Position numbers and translations under genes: made by a program
In this document: piece by piece, positions 17,645 to 24,996 of the stretch
Layout: each line of letters starts with the position of its first letter
Position numbering within the stretch: position 1 is the stretch's first letter
Assembly: GCF_030944625.1 (NCBI RefSeq)
Contig: NZ_JAUSXY010000001.1
Location: 372,001 to 436,000 of the forward strand
DNA length: 64,000 bases
DNA from: Arthrobacter sp. SLBN-112
GTDB taxonomy: Bacteria; Actinomycetota; Actinomycetes; Actinomycetales; Micrococcaceae
Direction of reading: 5' to 3'
Notes under the pieces: generated by a model
The model's database searches: none
Told to the model about the DNA's origin: nothing
Seen by the model: only the letters and a program-made list of their open reading frames with translations

Positions 17645-18607
17645 ATGGACACCCGGAAGCTGGCGTACTTCGTCAAGATCGTCGACTCAGGAAGCATCAC
17701 CAAGGCGGCCGCCGCCCTCCACGTGGCCCAGCCGGCGCTGAGCCAGCAGGTGTCGGCCCTGGAAACGGAGCTGAAGCAGCGGCTCCTGATCCGGAGCAAG
17801 CAGGGCGTGGAACCCACGGCGGCCGGCCATACCCTGTACCGGCACGCGCAGACCATCCTGCGCCAAGTGGAGCAGGCAAGGATCGATGTGGCAGCTTCAG
17901 GAGCGGCGCCTTCGGGCCGCGTCTCCATCGCTATTGCCCCGTACAGCATGGCTTCCAGCCTCACGCCGAGGATCATCAGCGAGGTGGGCCGGCGCTACCC
18001 GGACATCGTGCTGCACCTGACCGAGATCTACGGCGGCGTGCTGAGCGAGGCCATCAAGAACGGCAGGCTGGACATGGCCCTCATCTATGAACCGGGGCCC
18101 ATTCGTGGTGTGCAGTTCACCACCCTCATCGTCGAGGACCTGTACCTGGTGGTCAACGCCGCAAGGGAGCTTCCGGTGGACCCCGGGGCGGGCACCATCG
18201 CCCTGGAAGCGGCGGCCACCCTGGGCCTGTTCCTGCCCGAACGGATCCACACCTTGCGCCAGGTGGTGGAGGCGGGCTTCGACAGCAAGGGCCTCACGCT
18301 GCACCTGGTAGGGGAAGTGGAATCGGTGCCGTCCCTGACCAGGCTGCTGCGCAGCGACCTGGGTGCGACCATCCTGCCCAAGTCGGCTGCGGATGCGCTG
18401 TTCCATGAGGAGGACTTCCGGGTCCTGCGGATCACCGGACCTGCACTGCAGTGCAAGATCGCGCTGTGCACTCCGGACCACGAACCGCTCTCCGAGGCCG
18501 GTTCCGCCGTACTGCTGGTACTGAAGGAAATGCTCCAGGAAATGCTCCGCAGCAAATACCAGCCGCTTTCCAGCGGAACACCCTCCGCTGGAGCGGATGC
18601 ATCATAA
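17645..18607 (+). CDS. LysR-family transcriptional regulator
   Basis: A 320-residue LysR regulator. The N-terminal winged HTH is clear (YFVKIVDSGSITKAAAALHVAQPALSQQ with LETELKQRLLIRS following), then a linker and an effector-binding domain with SRLTRLL-like elements. It resembles the Nac/Cbl branch in its first 60 residues. ATG 17645 follows GAGGAG. It diverges from pxpA and is most likely the regulator of that operon. Composite sites with LysR-type dyads occur before pxpA, before itself and before the symporter at 22277. The effector is unknown; 5-oxoproline or a related acid is a reasonable guess. Confidence 0.92.
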   Translation: MDTRKLAYFVKIVDSGSITKAAAALHVAQPALSQQVSALETELKQRLLIRSKQGVEPTAAGHTLYRHAQTILRQVEQARIDVAASGAAPSGRVSIAIAPYSMASSLTPRIISEVGRRYPDIVLHLTEIYGGVLSEAIKNGRLDMALIYEPGPIRGVQFTTLIVEDLYLVVNAARELPVDPGAGTIALEAAATLGLFLPERIHTLRQVVEAGFDSKGLTLHLVGEVESVPSLTRLLRSDLGATILPKSAADALFHEEDFRVLRITGPALQCKIALCTPDHEPLSEAGSAVLLVLKEMLQEMLRSKYQPLSSGTPSAGADAS

Positions 18608-18644
18608 GCGGCCCTTATCAGGTCACGCTCCATTAGTCTTATCC
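18604..18644 (+). promoter_or_regulatory. Composite LysR-type site D
   Basis: Dyad ATAAGCGGCCCTTAT at 18604-18618 (ATA-N9-TAT) starts inside the lysR stop codon and is followed by ATTAGTCTTATCC ending at 18644. Dyad start to end of the second box spans 41 bases, exactly as in site E at 21149-21189. It lies 87 bases before the small gene at 18731. Confidence 0.55.
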
Positions 18645-18730
18645 ATGGAATTGGCTGCGTCCTAGGATAAAAGCCATAAAGGTTCGCCAACGGCGTTTAC
18701 CCGGCACAAATGATTCCCTTGGAGCCCAGC

Positions 18731-18973
18731 ATGAAAAAGATCACCAGCCTGCAATACCGGAAATCCTCGGAACGAAGGATCCAGCTTAAGGCCAGCACCG
18801 GTTCGCATTGCCCCACCAATGGTTTCTGGCGGCCCGAAGACGGCGCTGCCTCGGATCCGGTGTTTGTCTTCGAGGGCAGCATGATGCCGCCGGGCAAGCG
18901 GGGATCCACCATGTGGTACCTGGACGACTCCCAGGTGGGGCCGCCTGCGTACCTTCTTCCCGGGATGAACTGA
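18731..18973 (+). CDS. Small protein of unknown function
   Basis: An 80-residue soluble protein that I do not recognise. ATG 18731 is supported by TTGGAG with 6-base spacing. The sequence has a basic N-terminus (MKKITSLQYRKSSERRIQLK), then HCPTNGFWRPED, VFVFEGSMMPPGKRG and TMWYLDD. The CPxxGxW-type pattern with two MPP/Pro-Gly turns suggests a compact beta fold. It follows lysR and is preceded by LysR-type site D, the same type of site that precedes the aminotransferase operon. A hairpin follows it. Confidence 0.6.
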   Translation: MKKITSLQYRKSSERRIQLKASTGSHCPTNGFWRPEDGAASDPVFVFEGSMMPPGKRGSTMWYLDDSQVGPPAYLLPGMN

Positions 18974-19010
18974 GGTGGCTTGAACCACCGCACCGCCGGC
19001 GGCCAAGAGA

Positions 19011-19042
19011 AGGCCCGGAGTTCCAGAAGGAACGCCGGGCCT
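19011..19042 (+). terminator. Hairpin after small gene
   Basis: Stem AGGCCCGG-x-GTTCC pairs with GGAAC-x-CCGGGCCT (one internal mismatch) around an AGAA loop, 37 bases after the stop. The following T content is modest, so this is a probable rather than certain intrinsic terminator. Confidence 0.6.
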
Positions 19043-19053
19043 CTGTGGTTTAA

Positions 19054-19121
19054 CCCCATCGATTGCTGAGTAACTGCCGTTATGAGGGGTCAAAACGGCA
19101 GTTACCCAGCAGTCGATGGGG
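19054..19121. repeat. Long inverted repeat at convergent gene ends (copy 1)
   Basis: 28-base arms (19054-19081 and 19094-19121) with two mismatches and a 12-base loop. The outer part contains ATCGATTGCT and the loop-proximal part CCGTT. It lies between the small plus-strand gene and the minus-strand RraA gene. A second element with the same outer core and the same convergent position is at 26790-26853, suggesting a dispersed palindromic repeat that may also act as a bidirectional terminator. Confidence 0.7.
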
Positions 19122-19131
19122 AGGATGCGGG

Positions 19132-19827
19132 CTACAGCGCTGGCTCCAGTTCGGCGTCCTCCACCAGGAGGCCCTTGGCCTTCAGCACATCCGTCAGTTT
19201 GCACAACTCGATGGTGGTCCCCCCTTCCTTGTAGCGGCGAATGAGGTCGTCCTCAGCATCAACGCGTGCCTGCGACAGGCGGATGACGTCCTCGATCTCA
19301 TCCTTGCGGACCACCACCACACCGTCGGCATCACCCAGCAGGACATCGCCCGGGTAGACAATCTCATCACCGAACACCAGGGGATGGTTGACCGGGCCAA
19401 TGGTTTCCTTGACGGTCCCCTTGATGCAGACACTGCCGGAAAACACCGGCAATCCGAGTTCGATCAGGTCCTTGGTGTCGCGGACGCCGGAGTCCGTGAC
19501 CATGCCGGCCAGGCCTTTGGCCTTCATGGCGTTGCCGAGGACATCGCCGAAGGTCCCGGCCTCTTCGTACTCACCGGCGGACACCAGGACGACGTCGCCC
19601 TTCTGGGCGTAGTGGATGGCCACTTGGAGCATCAGGTTGTCCCGTGGTGCACAGACCACGGTGACGGCGGGTCCGCAGAACGTCATGCTTCGGTCGATGG
19701 GCTTGATCTTCGAGCTCAGGGCGCCCTTGCGGCCCTGTGCTTCATGCACTGTGGCGGAGGAGAACTTGGAAAGGCGCTGGATGGCGTCCTCCGAGGGCCG
19801 GTCGAATTTCGTTTTGACGTGGATCAT
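19132..19827 (-). CDS. RraA/HMG-aldolase family protein
   Basis: A 231-residue protein of the RraA-like class II pyruvate aldolase family (4-hydroxy-4-methyl-2-oxoglutarate or 4-carboxy-4-hydroxy-2-oxoadipate aldolase, also oxaloacetate decarboxylase). MVTDSGVRDTKDL carries the metal/pyruvate-binding Arg-Asp pair, and GDVLLGDADGVVVV is the conserved C-terminal barrel motif. It follows the aminotransferase gene by 44 bp and is probably co-transcribed. Aldol cleavage would release pyruvate with oxaloacetate or pyruvate, which the aminotransferase could use. The exact substrate is not decided by sequence. Confidence 0.85.
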   Translation of the reverse strand: MIHVKTKFDRPSEDAIQRLSKFSSATVHEAQGRKGALSSKIKPIDRSMTFCGPAVTVVCAPRDNLMLQVAIHYAQKGDVVLVSAGEYEEAGTFGDVLGNAMKAKGLAGMVTDSGVRDTKDLIELGLPVFSGSVCIKGTVKETIGPVNHPLVFGDEIVYPGDVLLGDADGVVVVRKDEIEDVIRLSQARVDAEDDLIRRYKEGGTTIELCKLTDVLKAKGLLVEDAELEPAL

Positions 19828-19871
19828 TGGTGCTCCTGTTGTTGGAAGGCGTAGGCAAGGGGATGGTTGGG

Positions 19872-21080
19872 TCAGGCCAGCGCCGTGACGGCCTTTTCGA
19901 TGGCGGCAATGGATTCCTCGATCACCGGTAGCCCGGTGGCGTAGGAGATTCGGAAGTAGGGGCTGAGTCCGTAGGCCGAACCCTGGATGACGGCAACAGA
20001 CGCTGCTTCCAGCAGGTACAGCGTGAAGTCCTCGTCGCTGGTGATCTGCCTACCGTCGGGCGTCGTCTTGCCGATGACCCCGGCGCAGTTGACGTAGGCG
20101 TAAAAGGCGCCATCCGGCGTCGTGCATTGCAGGCCCTTGACGGCGTTCAGCCCGGTGATTGCCGCATCGCGCCGTTCGCGGTACACGTCCACGCTTTCGC
20201 GGACGAAGGCCTGGTCTCCGGTGAGTGCCGCGGCAGCAGCCGCCTGGCTGATGGAGGACGGGCAGGAGGACATTTGGGACTGCAGCTTGTTGATGGCAGC
20301 CACCAGGGGCCCCGGTCCGCCGGCGTAACCCAGCCGCCATCCGGTCATCGCGTAGGCCTTGGAGACCCCGTTGGTGACCAGCACACGGTCCTTAAGCTCA
20401 GGGGCAACGGCCACGAGACTCGTTATGGGCTCTTCGCCGAAGTGGATCTCGTCGTAGATCTCATCGGTGAGGACATAGACGGCAGGGTGGTCCTTGAGGA
20501 CGGCGGCCAGGCCTGCCAGTTCTTCGCGGGAGTACACCGCTCCCGTGGGGTTGGAGGGCGTGTTGAGGATGACCCACTTGGTGTGCTCCGTCAGTGCGCC
20601 TGCCAGTGCCTCAGGGGTTAGTTTGAAACCGGTGTCCTCACCACAGGAAACGATGACGGGGGTGCCTTCGTTGGCGAGCACCATGTCCGGGTAGGAGACC
20701 CAGTACGGTGCGGGAATGACAACCTCGTCGCCCGGATCGAGGGTGGCCATGAACGCGGTGAAGATGACCTGCTTGCCGCCTCCCCCGATGGTGATTTCGC
20801 CGGCGGTGTACTGCTGCCCGGTTTTGCGGTGCAGCGTCTGCAGGATGGCCTTTTGCAGTTCGGGCGTCCCGGTGACCGATGTGTACTTGGTTTCACCACG
20901 GTCGATGGCTGCGACGGCAGCGTCCTTGATGTGCTGAGGCGTGTCGAAATCCGGCTCGCCGACCGTCAGGTCCAGGATCCGGCGGCCCTCGGCCTTGAGC
21001 TCCCGCACGCGGGCCGCCGCGGCAACGCTGGGTGAGGATTTGATACGGGTTACGCGTGATGCGGGCACGAATTCAGGCAT
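19872..21080 (-). CDS. Aspartate/aromatic aminotransferase (fold type I)
   Basis: A 402-residue PLP-dependent class I aminotransferase. LTVGEPDFDTP, NTPSNPTGAVYS, the cofactor lysine motif SKAYAMTGWRLGY and the carboxylate-binding Arg in YFRISYA are present. It is closest in pattern to AspB-type aspartate transaminases, which interconvert aspartate and oxaloacetate with glutamate and 2-oxoglutarate. ATG 21080 is preceded by GGAAGAGA. It is first in an operon with the RraA-like aldolase, and a LysR-type composite site lies 69-109 bases upstream. Confidence 0.9.
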   Translation of the reverse strand: MPEFVPASRVTRIKSSPSVAAAARVRELKAEGRRILDLTVGEPDFDTPQHIKDAAVAAIDRGETKYTSVTGTPELQKAILQTLHRKTGQQYTAGEITIGGGGKQVIFTAFMATLDPGDEVVIPAPYWVSYPDMVLANEGTPVIVSCGEDTGFKLTPEALAGALTEHTKWVILNTPSNPTGAVYSREELAGLAAVLKDHPAVYVLTDEIYDEIHFGEEPITSLVAVAPELKDRVLVTNGVSKAYAMTGWRLGYAGGPGPLVAAINKLQSQMSSCPSSISQAAAAAALTGDQAFVRESVDVYRERRDAAITGLNAVKGLQCTTPDGAFYAYVNCAGVIGKTTPDGRQITSDEDFTLYLLEAASVAVIQGSAYGLSPYFRISYATGLPVIEESIAAIEKAVTALA

Positions 21081-21411
21081 GTTCTCTTCCAGGCTTCCGG
21101 TACGGATGAGGGTGGTTCAATCGAGCCTAGGGAAGGAGCCGCCCTCTTGGATAAGACCTAAAGTGCGTGGACAGATAAGCAGCCCTTATGACGGAGCACC
21201 TAGAACTTTCGCCTATTGCTCCACGCACTTTCGGTATTGCCCTACCGGCTTGCCTGGGGCGTAACCTGCGGGGTGGAGAGACCTGCGGACGGCACAGCGC
21301 CGGCCCCCGGCACGTTCCTTCAAGGCCGACCGGCCGAACCGAAGGAGAGGTACGCCTGCCGGCGGGAAGCCGCGCGGGCATGGAAACGCCAACGAAAGAC
21401 AAGGAGCAGAG
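21081..21411. promoter_or_regulatory. Region upstream of aminotransferase, with LysR-type site E
   Basis: A 331-bp region without a credible gene. It holds composite site E (21149-21189) and a perfect 12-bp inverted repeat, AAAGTGCGTGGA at 21160-21171 with its complement at 21220-21231, whose loop contains the site E dyad. AAGGAG at 21401-21406 is the ribosome site for the gene at 21412. Short open frames here look like noise. Confidence 0.5.
21149..21189 (-). promoter_or_regulatory. Composite LysR-type site E (aminotransferase promoter)
   Basis: GGATAAGAC at 21149-21157 and the dyad ATAAGCAGCCCTTAT at 21175-21189. The dyad differs from site D at one of 15 bases, and the total span is 41 bases in both. 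Read toward the aminotransferase, the dyad comes first, then GTCTTATCC about 70 bases before the ATG, as expected for recognition and activation subsites of a LysR activator. Confidence 0.55.
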
Positions 21412-21975
21412 GTGCCCGGCAGAGAAATTCAAGATCGGATACCTCCGCGTACAGCCAGCACCGGAACGGGCGCGGCCGGCGTAGCAGCCTACCGGTACCG
21501 GGGCGTGCCGAAGCCGGACCCCGCCACGGCCCGAGCCCAACAAGCCCTGGCCATGCTGGCCCAGCTGAGGACGACCCTCGCACTTCGGTCCAGCAGGGTA
21601 CGTGCCCTCACGGCCGAGCTGGGTGATTGCCTTGCCCAGGCCATGTGCGATGGCGTGAAGGTTGCCGCCGTCGCGAAGGCCGCCGGACAGCCTGCAGCCA
21701 GTATCCTGTCTGCCACGCTGGCACGCGGCGAGCTGTACCCGTCCAGCCAAACCCGAAGCGGCCATCTTCACCTCATTGCGGGATTGGCCGCGGAGCTGGC
21801 GGCAGCCGAGGGCGCTCGGAGTGACGCGGAAGAACAACGAACGCAGGTACTGGCCCTGGCCAGGAAATCCCGGCTCCTTGACGACTACCAACTTGCCGGC
21901 GCAAGCGGCCTTAAGTCCGACGAAATCCGCAAAATGACCAGGGGCGTCGGCTTGCGTGTGGCCCAGCCGCAATAA
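21412..21975 (+). CDS. Helix-rich protein of unknown function, possible DNA-binding
   Basis: A 187-residue protein that I do not recognise. GTG 21412 follows AAGGAG with 5-base spacing. It is almost entirely alpha-helical and Ala/Leu/Arg-rich. Two segments look helix-turn-helix-like: VKVAAVAKAAGQPAASI and, at the C-terminus, YQLAGASGLKSDEIRKMTRG. A central Glu/Arg-rich helix (LAAELAAAEGARSDAEEQR) could be a coiled coil. A truncated relative of its C-terminus is found at 23799-23912, so the family is duplicated and decaying locally. It lies between the aminotransferase and symporter genes. Confidence 0.6.
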   Translation: MPGREIQDRIPPRTASTGTGAAGVAAYRYRGVPKPDPATARAQQALAMLAQLRTTLALRSSRVRALTAELGDCLAQAMCDGVKVAAVAKAAGQPAASILSATLARGELYPSSQTRSGHLHLIAGLAAELAAAEGARSDAEEQRTQVLALARKSRLLDDYQLAGASGLKSDEIRKMTRGVGLRVAQPQ

Positions 21976-22276
21976 TCGTTCCGGCTGATCCCCTGCCGGC
22001 GGCCTTCCGCTCTCCCATGGAGTGCTTCCTGTTGTCCAAGGCCTCCCGTTCTTCGACTCCATGCCATAACGAATCGCTATGTAGGTACATAAAAGCCGAC
22101 TTTGTGTGACCCACACCGCAAACGTTAACTTGATGTCTGGGGCCGGTCCGCAAAGCCGTAAACACGACTTGCGAGAGAGCTCACAGCAGGACCAACCGGA
22201 TATTCCACTCGAGATCTCTTTCCCAGAGCCCAGGTGTAGCGGCAGCCGGTGTTCACCCATCACCAACGGAGACGAA
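21976..22276 (+). promoter_or_regulatory. Upstream region of MHS transporter with LysR-type site C
   Basis: A 301-bp leader. The dyad ATAACGAATCGCTAT at 22066-22080 and CTTTGTGTG at 22100-22108 form the reverse-oriented third copy of the composite element found near pxpA, with identical 28-base spacing. The transporter start lies about 170 bases further on. The open frame from 22106 into this region is not family-like. Confidence 0.6.
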
Positions 22277-23656
22277 ATGACTGAAACCTTACTTCCGAAG
22301 AAGACCCCGGTCAGGGCCGCAGTCGCGGCCTGGATCGGCACGACGCTGGAGTACTACGACTTCGCCGTGTACGGCACCTCGTCGGCGTTGATTCTGAACG
22401 TCCTCTTCTTCTCGCCCGATTTGCCCCAGGGCATCAGCGTGCTGCTCGCCATGGTCACCTTCGCGGTCGGCTACGCGGTACGCCCCCTCGGCTCCCTCAT
22501 CCTGGGACCGCTGGGTGACCGCCGTGGCCGCAAGTTCGTCATGATGATCACACTGTTTGGCATCGGCGGCTGTACCTTCCTGATCGGCTGCCTGCCCACG
22601 TACGCCCAGATCGGTCCTCTTGCTCCGATCCTGCTCGTGCTGATCCGCGTCATCCAAGGACTGTGCCTTTCCGGCGAGCAGCCCAGTGCCATCACCATGA
22701 GCCTGGAGCATGCTTCCGAGGGCCGACGCGGGTTCCTCGCCAGCTTCACCACGTTGGGATCCTCCTCCGGCACGCTGCTCACCCTGCTGGTCTTCATCCC
22801 GATCGCCGCCATGCCCTCGGAGCAGTTGCTGAGCTGGGGTTGGCGGCTTCCGTTCTGGGCCTCCGCCGTCGTGGTCGTCGCTGCCTACCTGATCCGCCGC
22901 CACATCCAGGAGCCGCCCGAGTTCGTGAAGGTCCAGGCCGCCAAGGTGAACGTCGCCCCCCTCAGGCACCTTCTGCGCTTCCACTGGCGCGCGGTGCTGC
23001 GGATCGTATTCTGTGCGCTCATCGCGGGCACGAGCTACATGATGCAAACTTTCTCGGTGGCATTCGGTACCGCCGGATACAAGCTGGATAAGCCGACCAT
23101 GCTCCTGACGACCACCGTCTCGGCAGTGATCGCCCTCGGAATCACGCCCCTGGCAGGATTCTTGGTGGACAAGATCGGCCGCAAAACGATGTTCCTCATC
23201 GCAACAGGCGGCGCAGGCATCACAATGGTGCCCTACCTGTGGTCAATCACGACCGGGAACTGGTCGCTGATCTTCCTGTTTGGCATCATCAACTACTCCC
23301 TCTTCTACTCCATGGTGAACGCGTCCTGGCCCTCGTTCTTCGCAGAGATGTTCCCCGGCCGCCTGCGCGTCTCCGGACTCGCCCTTGGCACCCAGATCGG
23401 CTTCGCCATCTCGGGCGTCATCGGCCCCGTTCTCTCGACAGCACTCGCTGGCCCCGACCTGAAAGATTGGGTCGGGCCCTCCATGGTCGCGCTCGGGTTC
23501 ATGGTCCTGGCAGGAATCTCAGCCCTCACCGCCAAGGAAACCAAAAATTACACGCTCAAGGAACTCGACGAGGTGCAGCAGAGCGAACGGGAAACGTCCG
23601 TCCTCACGGCCGCGACCGTGTCCCCGGGCACAGCTGCCCGCGGCCTCGCTGGTTAG
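22277..23656 (+). CDS. MFS transporter, metabolite:H+ symporter (MHS) family
   Basis: A 459-residue permease with twelve hydrophobic segments. The N-terminus WIGTTLEYYDFAVYGTSSAL, the cytoplasmic loop motif GDRRGRK after helix 2 and RVIQGLCLSGEQPSA are typical of the ShiA/ProP-like MHS family that imports organic acids or betaines with protons. ATG 22277 starts the family N-terminus behind CGGAGACG. The LysR-type site upstream is shared with the pxp operon, so it may import a compound metabolised there, for example 5-oxoproline or a dicarboxylic/hydroxy acid. That substrate is inference. Confidence 0.88.
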   Translation: MTETLLPKKTPVRAAVAAWIGTTLEYYDFAVYGTSSALILNVLFFSPDLPQGISVLLAMVTFAVGYAVRPLGSLILGPLGDRRGRKFVMMITLFGIGGCTFLIGCLPTYAQIGPLAPILLVLIRVIQGLCLSGEQPSAITMSLEHASEGRRGFLASFTTLGSSSGTLLTLLVFIPIAAMPSEQLLSWGWRLPFWASAVVVVAAYLIRRHIQEPPEFVKVQAAKVNVAPLRHLLRFHWRAVLRIVFCALIAGTSYMMQTFSVAFGTAGYKLDKPTMLLTTTVSAVIALGITPLAGFLVDKIGRKTMFLIATGGAGITMVPYLWSITTGNWSLIFLFGIINYSLFYSMVNASWPSFFAEMFPGRLRVSGLALGTQIGFAISGVIGPVLSTALAGPDLKDWVGPSMVALGFMVLAGISALTAKETKNYTLKELDEVQQSERETSVLTAATVSPGTAARGLAG

Positions 23657-23744
23657 CCCGAAAAGCAGGGTGACAGGATATCTCCCTTGAGATGATCACG
23701 GACTCGCCGGACGTCCCACGACGTTGATTCCGTTGTGAACAAGT

Positions 23745-23794
23745 GAAGACCTCTTAGTGACGGCACCAACACAGCCAACAACTAAGAGGTCTTC
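23745..23794. repeat. 14-bp perfect inverted repeat with 22-base loop
   Basis: GAAGACCTCTTAGT at 23745-23758 and its exact complement at 23781-23794. It lies 88 bases after the symporter stop and directly before a truncated gene remnant. No T-tract follows, so it is not a typical terminator. It may mark the end of a lost element. Confidence 0.55.
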
Positions 23795-23798
23795 CTGT

Positions 23799-23912
23799 CG
23801 ACAGGGCCGCTTCGGCTGGCTGCTGCACGCCAGCCAGGCTTCAACGGCCGCGGCCACCGGCCTGAAACACGACGAAATCCGGAAGCTGACCAGGGGCATC
23901 GCAGCCCTGTAA
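23799..23912 (+). pseudogene. C-terminal remnant related to the gene at 21412
   Basis: The frame ending at TAA 23910-23912 encodes a tail ATGLKHDEIRKLTRGIAAL that matches ASGLKSDEIRKMTRGVG at the end of the 21412 protein. Upstream LLHASQAS also aligns with LLDDYQLA. No start or N-terminal part is present; the similarity stops at the inverted repeat 23745-23794. It reads as the decayed end of a paralogue. Confidence 0.65.
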
Positions 23913-24013
23913 GCGCTCCCGCGCCCCTGGTTCCGGTCCGGAAGACCCTGGCAGGCTGCCCCGATAAGTGCTGGGATAGTGCCGGAACAACTGACTACCT
24001 GGAGACGATGGCC

Positions 24014-24874
24014 ATGGCAAGGTTGAGCGGACGCATTGCGGTGGTAACCGGTGCCGCCGGCGGCATTGGACGGGCGGTTGCTGCCGGGCTGGCCCGCGAA
24101 GGGGCCGCCGTCGTGGTGGTGGCCCGCAGCCAGGCCCGCGCGCAGGCCGCCATGGCGGATATCCGGACCCGCGTCCCGGCCGCGCAGCTGGAGCCCCTGG
24201 CCTGTGACCTGTCGCTGCAATCCTCCATCCGTTCGGCAATGGCGGAACTGGGTACCCGTCATGACCGGGTGGACGTGCTGGTGAACACCGCCGGTGTATT
24301 CCGCAAGGAGCGCCATGAAACCGCCGAAGGGCTGGAGCTCACCTTCGCCACGAACGTGATGTCCTATTTCCTGGTGACCGGGCTCCTGCTGGACGCCCTC
24401 AAAAAGGGCGCCACGGCCGCCATGCCGTCTCGCATCGTCAATATCGCCTCCAAATACGGCAATGTCCAGCTCCCGTTCGATGACCTGCAGACCGCCACGG
24501 GTAAATACAGTTTCCTCCGTTCCACACCACCAACCATGCTGGCCCGGGTCCTCCTGACACAGGAGTTTGCCGAACGGCTGCGCGGCACGGGCGTGGTGGC
24601 CAACGCCGTGCACCCGGGGCTGGTGCGGAGCACGGGGCTGCTGCAGGACGTGGGCGGTCCGTTCCGCTGGATCACCAACACACTGGGCAAGACGGCGGAA
24701 CGGGCTGCGGACACGCCATTGTGGCTGGCGACCTCGCCCGAGGCTGCAGCCGTGACCGGCAAGTTGTGGGCGAAGCGGAAGCAACTTCCCACCCCGGGCA
24801 TGGGCTCGGACCCGGAGGCCCGGCAGCGCCTGTGGGAGGCCTGCACCCGCCTGGCCGGCACGGATTTCGCGTGA
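24014..24874 (+). CDS. Short-chain dehydrogenase-like protein with atypical active site
   Basis: A 286-residue protein of the retinol-dehydrogenase-like SDR group. The cofactor motif VTGAAGGIGRAVAAGL, VNTAGVFR and NIASKYG are present. At the place where the family has Tyr-x3-Lys before LANVLFT, this protein reads STPPTMLARVLLT, so neither catalytic Tyr nor Lys aligns. A tyrosine occurs slightly earlier (GKYSFLRS), followed by Arg. It may be inactive or use shifted residues. ATG 24014 is preferred because GGAG lies 9 bases upstream; ATG 24008 is only 3 bases from it. Confidence 0.8.
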   Translation: MARLSGRIAVVTGAAGGIGRAVAAGLAREGAAVVVVARSQARAQAAMADIRTRVPAAQLEPLACDLSLQSSIRSAMAELGTRHDRVDVLVNTAGVFRKERHETAEGLELTFATNVMSYFLVTGLLLDALKKGATAAMPSRIVNIASKYGNVQLPFDDLQTATGKYSFLRSTPPTMLARVLLTQEFAERLRGTGVVANAVHPGLVRSTGLLQDVGGPFRWITNTLGKTAERAADTPLWLATSPEAAAVTGKLWAKRKQLPTPGMGSDPEARQRLWEACTRLAGTDFA

Positions 24875-24996
24875 GCACCTCTTGCACGGCAACGGACGGC
24901 CGGAGTACCGGGCAGGGAATTTGTTGACGCGCCCCTGCGTTGTCGATCTGTTCAGAACAATCTGGACAACTGCAGCTCGACAGGAGAAAACACCAC

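Noticed and set aside
21188-21484. 98-residue plus-strand open frame
   Set aside because: Overlaps the regulatory region and the next gene in another frame; no ribosome site or plausible fold.
23745-23794. Rho-independent terminator for the symporter gene
   Set aside because: The loop is 22 bases and no T-tract follows; kept only as an inverted repeat.
24949-24959. TGTTCAGAACA palindrome as a LexA/SOS box
   Set aside because: Too short and not matching the actinobacterial GAAC-N4-GTTC spacing; the DUF4193 gene is not a typical SOS target.
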